From positions 10,634-17,641 of the forward strand of contig DJPG01000152.1 in assembly GCA_002439735.1 (NCBI GenBank): a DNA stretch of 7,008 bases. The letters run 5' to 3'. The DNA comes from Firmicutes bacterium UBA6418. Lineage in GTDB: Bacteria > Bacillota > Clostridia > Peptostreptococcales > Anaerovoracaceae. Every line of letters starts with the position of its first letter. The stretch's first letter is position 1. This document shows, piece after piece, positions 3,953-7,008 of the stretch. A model generated the notes under the pieces. The model worked only from the letters and a program-made list of their open reading frames with translations, ran no database searches and had not been told where the DNA came from. A program made the position numbers and the translations under genes.

Positions 3953-6928
3953 ATGGCGATTATCAAGTGTAAGATGTGTGGCGGGGATATTGAGATCTCT
4001 GCGGACAAGACGTTTGGAACGTGTGAATACTGCGGCAGCACGATGACGCTGCCAAAAGTAGATGATGAGCAGCGGGCAGCGGCTTTCAACCGCGGCAATC
4101 ATTTCCGGCGCAGCGGTGAGTTTGACAAGGCGCTGGCCGTGTATGAGCGCATCGTGGCCGAGGACGACAACGACGCTGAGGCGCACTGGTGTTGTGCGCT
4201 GTGCCGGTTCGGTATCGAATATGTGGAAGATCCGGCGACGTATGAGTGGCTGCCGACATGCCACCGCGCGAGCTTCGACAGCTTTTTGGAGGACGTGGAC
4301 TATCTGGCTGCGGTCGAGCATTCCGACGGCATCACTCGCCGCCAGTATCAGAAAGATGCGGCAAAGATTGCAGAGGTGCAGCGCGGCATTCTCGCGACCT
4401 CGCAGAATGAGCTGCCGTTTGACGTATTCCTCTGCTACAAGGAAACCGGCGAGGACGGCCAGCGTACGCGCGACAGTCTGATGGCGCAGGAGGTCTATTA
4501 TGAGTTGACCGAGCAAGGCTACCGTGTGTTCTTCGCGCGCATCACACTGGAAGATAAGGCGGGCACAGAATATGAGCCGTATATTTTTGCGGCGCTGAAC
4601 TCTGCCAAAGTCATGATTGTAATTGGAACGAAGCCGGAGCATTTTAACGCCGTCTGGGTCAAAAACGAATGGAGCCGCTTCCTGTCCATGATGAAAAAAG
4701 ATAGAAGCAAACTGCTTCTGCCGTGCTATCGGGACATGGATCCATATGATTTGCCGGAGGCGCTGTCTGTGCTGCAAAGCTACGACATGAGCAAGATCGG
4801 CTTCATGCAGGATCTGATCCGTGGTGTCAAAAAGGTGATCGACGCAGGCAAGCCGCAGGAGACTGTTACCGAAACTGTCAAAGAGACAGTTGTGGTACAT
4901 AACGAAGGTGGCAGCAATGTGCAGGCGCTGCTCGACCGTGGACAGATGGCACTGGAAGACGGTGAATGGACAAAAGCGGATGAATTTTTCGAACAGGTTC
5001 TTAATCAGGACGCTAAATGCGGAATGGCCTATTTGGGAAAATTCCTAGCAGAAAAACACGCAAAGTCTGTCCAGAACTTTATTCAAGGCTTTGTTTCAAC
5101 AGCGGAGGCAAGCGCTCCGACGGAAAAGAACAAAGAAGCGTGTGCAGAGGATACTGACTTTATCGATGCCTGCGTAAAGAAGTATACAATTGCAGATTAC
5201 TATCTGACGGAAAAAGAGATACGGGAAGATTTGAACTATGACCGTTCTTTCTGCACAGAGCGTCCTGCTTACTTCCGCGATGCGGCAGTTCGAGTGAAAG
5301 AGCTTCTGGACAAAGATAAAAACTTTAACCGCGCGGAGAAGTATGCCTCCGGAGATGCAAAAAAGCAGTGTGATGCACTGCGCTCCGGGCTGATTGACAT
5401 GCTGTATACGCAGGAAGAAAAAAGTGCGCAAGAAGAAAAAGATGAACAGAAGCGTGTAACCACAGCGTATCATACGTTTTTACGGGATACAGAGACAGCC
5501 CTTTCCAATAAGTACAAAGAGCGCCTTGCAAAGAAACAGGCGGAAGATGCTGAAAAAGAGCGACAACGGCTTGAATTGGAGAAAAATGCAAAAGAAGAGG
5601 CAGAAGCAGCAGCCAGACAAAGAAAGATCATAGCGTGTTTTGCTGGAATTGCTGCTGTGGCGGTAACTATTGCATTTGTTGTGACACAGTTGATAATTCC
5701 CGCGAGTCGCTATTCAAAAGCGGCAAAATTGTATGCCGCGGGTGAATTTGATGCTGCAATTGCTGCATATGAAAATCTCGGTGACTATAAAGACTCTGCT
5801 GAGTTAAAAACGCAAGCAGAAATGGACAAGCAGGAGATGATCAATGCGCAAGTTTATGCCGAAGCGGAGACGTTGCTAAAAAATAGCGATTATCTCGGTG
5901 CCAAGGAAAAGTTCGAGAGCCTTGGCAATTACAAAGATGCAGCAGAGCGGGCAAAAGAGGCGCGAAATCAGAAATATGAAATTCTATACGCAGAAGCAGA
6001 ACAACTTTTGAGCGCAAATGAAACGGTACAAGCGGCAATGCTTTTTGGTCAGCTTGAAGATTTTGAAGATGCACAAGAGCGCAGCTTTTCATTGTGGGAC
6101 AATATTGTTGAGCACAAAACTATTGCAGTTGGAGATCCGTTTAGTTTAGGCATACGGACAGATGGTAGCGTTGCTGCAATTGGAGGAAACAATTACGGAC
6201 AGTGCAATGTTGGAAACTGGACAGATGTTATTTCAATTTCGGCTGGAAGCACTCATTCGGTTGGATTGAAAGTGGACGGTTCTGTTGTAGCTACAGGTTT
6301 GAACGATAATGGACAATGCGATGTTAATAGTTGGTCATCTATCGTGTCAATTGCAGCGGGCGGTAAGCATACAGTCGGTCTACGGGCAGATGGTACAGTT
6401 TTGGCAGTTGGCAATAATGAAAACGGTCAATGTAATGTTCAGGATTGGAAAGATATTATTGCGGTATCCGCAGGGTATCTCTTTACAGCTGGATTGAAAT
6501 CAGATGGCACAGTGGTAGCTGTCGGGGAAAATTCTGCTGGACAGTGTAATACTCAAGACTGGACAAACATCATAGCAATTTCAGCAGGCAATTCCTATGT
6601 CGTTGCTCTGAAAGATGATGGCACAGTTCTTGCTGCTGGAAGTGATTACTATGGACAGTGTAGAGTTGGCAATTGGAGCAATATTGTTGGAATCGTGGCT
6701 GGACCTTATCATGTCCTTGGATTGAAAGCTGATGGAACACTTTCTGCCGTAGGAAACAACAACTGTTCCCAGAGAAATGTTGCACTTTGGGAGAATATTG
6801 TTGATTGTGCAGCTGGCAACTATCATACGATCGGCCTCAGATCAGACGGAACGGTTGTGACTGCTGGCAGATCTACATCTGGCCAGTGTAATGTTTCCGA
6901 CTGGACAGACATCAAGCTCCCCGACTGA
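3953..6928 (+). CDS. Zinc-ribbon/TIR/transmembrane/RCC1 receptor-like protein 2, 991 aa
   Basis: A paralog of the gene before it with the same domain order. Seen: zinc ribbon (C6, C9, C24, C27); TPR-like region (about 40-150); TIR domain (about 156-300) with FDVFLCYKE, GYRVFFARITLED, E208 at the NADase position, and WVKNEW; linker rich in Thr/Val/Glu (about 300-321); TPR-like segment from N322; coiled coil (about 484-557) ending in RQRK; one membrane helix (559-582); three GDYKD-type repeats (587-711); and seven RCC1 blades (about 722-991) ending SDWTDIKLPD. The N-terminal half aligns with protein 1 nearly gap-free, so E208 falls at the same number in both. The TIR-coding half is GC-rich (sampled lines about 57-63%) and the propeller half AT-rich (about 37-45%). 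Inference: same receptor layout with a different outer sensor. Catalysis and membrane orientation are predictions. Confidence 0.9.
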   Translation: MAIIKCKMCGGDIEISADKTFGTCEYCGSTMTLPKVDDEQRAAAFNRGNHFRRSGEFDKALAVYERIVAEDDNDAEAHWCCALCRFGIEYVEDPATYEWLPTCHRASFDSFLEDVDYLAAVEHSDGITRRQYQKDAAKIAEVQRGILATSQNELPFDVFLCYKETGEDGQRTRDSLMAQEVYYELTEQGYRVFFARITLEDKAGTEYEPYIFAALNSAKVMIVIGTKPEHFNAVWVKNEWSRFLSMMKKDRSKLLLPCYRDMDPYDLPEALSVLQSYDMSKIGFMQDLIRGVKKVIDAGKPQETVTETVKETVVVHNEGGSNVQALLDRGQMALEDGEWTKADEFFEQVLNQDAKCGMAYLGKFLAEKHAKSVQNFIQGFVSTAEASAPTEKNKEACAEDTDFIDACVKKYTIADYYLTEKEIREDLNYDRSFCTERPAYFRDAAVRVKELLDKDKNFNRAEKYASGDAKKQCDALRSGLIDMLYTQEEKSAQEEKDEQKRVTTAYHTFLRDTETALSNKYKERLAKKQAEDAEKERQRLELEKNAKEEAEAAARQRKIIACFAGIAAVAVTIAFVVTQLIIPASRYSKAAKLYAAGEFDAAIAAYENLGDYKDSAELKTQAEMDKQEMINAQVYAEAETLLKNSDYLGAKEKFESLGNYKDAAERAKEARNQKYEILYAEAEQLLSANETVQAAMLFGQLEDFEDAQERSFSLWDNIVEHKTIAVGDPFSLGIRTDGSVAAIGGNNYGQCNVGNWTDVISISAGSTHSVGLKVDGSVVATGLNDNGQCDVNSWSSIVSIAAGGKHTVGLRADGTVLAVGNNENGQCNVQDWKDIIAVSAGYLFTAGLKSDGTVVAVGENSAGQCNTQDWTNIIAISAGNSYVVALKDDGTVLAAGSDYYGQCRVGNWSNIVGIVAGPYHVLGLKADGTLSAVGNNNCSQRNVALWENIVDCAAGNYHTIGLRSDGTVVTAGRSTSGQCNVSDWTDIKLPD
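5711..6085 (+). repeat. Three TPR/SEL1-like repeats of protein 2
   Basis: Residues 587-711 hold three units: YSKAAKLYAAGEFDAA with LGDYKDSAE, VYAEAETLLKNSDYLGA with LGNYKDAAER, and LYAEAEQLLSANETVQAA with LEDFEDAQER. The third is the most degenerate. They sit right after the membrane helix, as in protein 1, which has one more unit. Confidence 0.7.
6116..6925 (+). repeat. Seven regular RCC1 repeats of protein 2
   Basis: Seven blades follow a steady period of about 38 residues (114 bases), each with a GL(R/K)xDG(T/S)-type motif; the first is LGIRTDGS and the fifth VALKDDGT. Unlike protein 1, the loops have almost no insertions. Six of seven blades carry GQC(N/D/R) at the same place; the sixth has a shifted cysteine (NNCSQRNV). 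The final blade reads GQCNVSDWTDIKLPD, like the repeats of protein 1 rather than its own neighbours. Confidence 0.85.
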
Positions 6929-6949
6929 CAGAGAAAGAAGGACGAGAAG
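6929..6949 (+). promoter_or_regulatory. 21-base purine-rich spacer with ribosome binding site, copy 3
   Basis: The third spacer has the same length but a slightly different core, AGAAGGACGAG (6936-6946), before the ATG at 6950. Like the other two, it holds no terminator. Confidence 0.7.
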
Positions 6950-7008
6950 ATGGCGATCATCAAATGCAAAATGTGCGGCGGAGATATTGAGATCTCTGCG
7001 GACAAGAC
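6950..7008 (+). CDS. Third zinc-ribbon/TIR paralog, 5' end only (runs off the window)
   Basis: The 59 visible bases encode MAIIKCKMCGGDIEISADK plus two bases of the next codon. These residues are identical to the start of protein 2 and include the first two zinc-ribbon cysteines (C6, C9). It has its own ribosome binding site and the 21-base spacer, so it is a genuine third start and not a stray repeat. Six synonymous third-position differences from gene 2 fall in the first 33 bases; the last 26 are identical. Inference: a further member of the same receptor family, in the same operon. Whether it is full length, and what sensor it carries, lies outside the window. Confidence 0.85.
   Translation, partial: MAIIKCKMCGGDIEISADK

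Noticed and set aside
3872..4900. Long open frame on the minus strand (about 342 codons) across the boundary of the two large genes
   Set aside because: It lies antisense to clearly coding zinc-ribbon/TIR sequence, crosses a gene junction, has no recognisable domain and no ribosome binding site; it follows from codon bias on the + strand.
3035..6925. CRISPR-like array because of the regular 114-base period
   Set aside because: The period is in frame, encodes RCC1 blades, and varies mostly at third codon positions; there are no constant repeats with unique spacers.
755..6928. Thoeris defence system
   Set aside because: There is a TIR protein but no ThsA-like SLOG/NADase or SIR2 partner in the window, and the architecture differs from the small soluble ThsB.

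Overview
The window looks like an anaerobic gut Clostridia genome (Oscillospiraceae/Ruminococcaceae type). The reasons are the zinc-ribbon/TIR protein family, the purine-rich AGGGAG ribosome binding sites, the mid-range GC content, and the motif GQCNVSDWTDI, which I recall from RCC1-repeat proteins of that group. The genus cannot be fixed from sequence alone.

Layout. (1) Positions 1-115 hold the 3' half of a tRNA-Leu(UAG)-like gene, from the anticodon loop to the discriminator base, and a perfect terminator hairpin. The sequence before it cannot complete the tRNA, so this reads as a displaced tRNA 3' end, the usual footprint of an integrated element's attachment site. (2) Positions 116-489 carry no intact gene. 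They hold two bulged hairpins and a start-less open stretch (291-464) that looks like the broken C-terminus of a protein. (3) A candidate promoter (490-518) precedes a small ribbon-helix-helix regulator gene (542-733, TTG start). (4) Two very large paralogous genes follow (755-3931 and 3953-6928), and the first 59 bases of a third (6950-7008) run off the end. All are on the + strand. Each of the three large genes is preceded by a purine-rich spacer of exactly 21 bases, with no terminator between genes, so the set is probably one operon.

The two complete large proteins (1058 and 991 aa) share one architecture: N-terminal CxxC...CxxC zinc ribbon, helical TPR-like segment, TIR domain with the NADase-type glutamate at residue 208 in both, second TPR-like segment, charged coiled coil, one transmembrane helix after a basic cluster, GDYxDA helical repeats, and a seven-bladed RCC1 beta-propeller. 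The basic residues before the helix predict that the zinc ribbon and TIR lie inside the cell and the repeats and propeller outside. That is the layout of a receptor: an external propeller as possible sensor and an internal TIR as possible NAD-consuming or signalling output.

The tandem array is the most interesting part of the window. The enzymatic/intracellular half is conserved between paralogs, while the outer half differs in loop insertions, repeat number and base composition. This suggests a family of membrane receptors that diversifies its sensors, possibly for phage defence or surface sensing. No function has been shown here, and no known partner gene (for example a Thoeris ThsA) is in the window.
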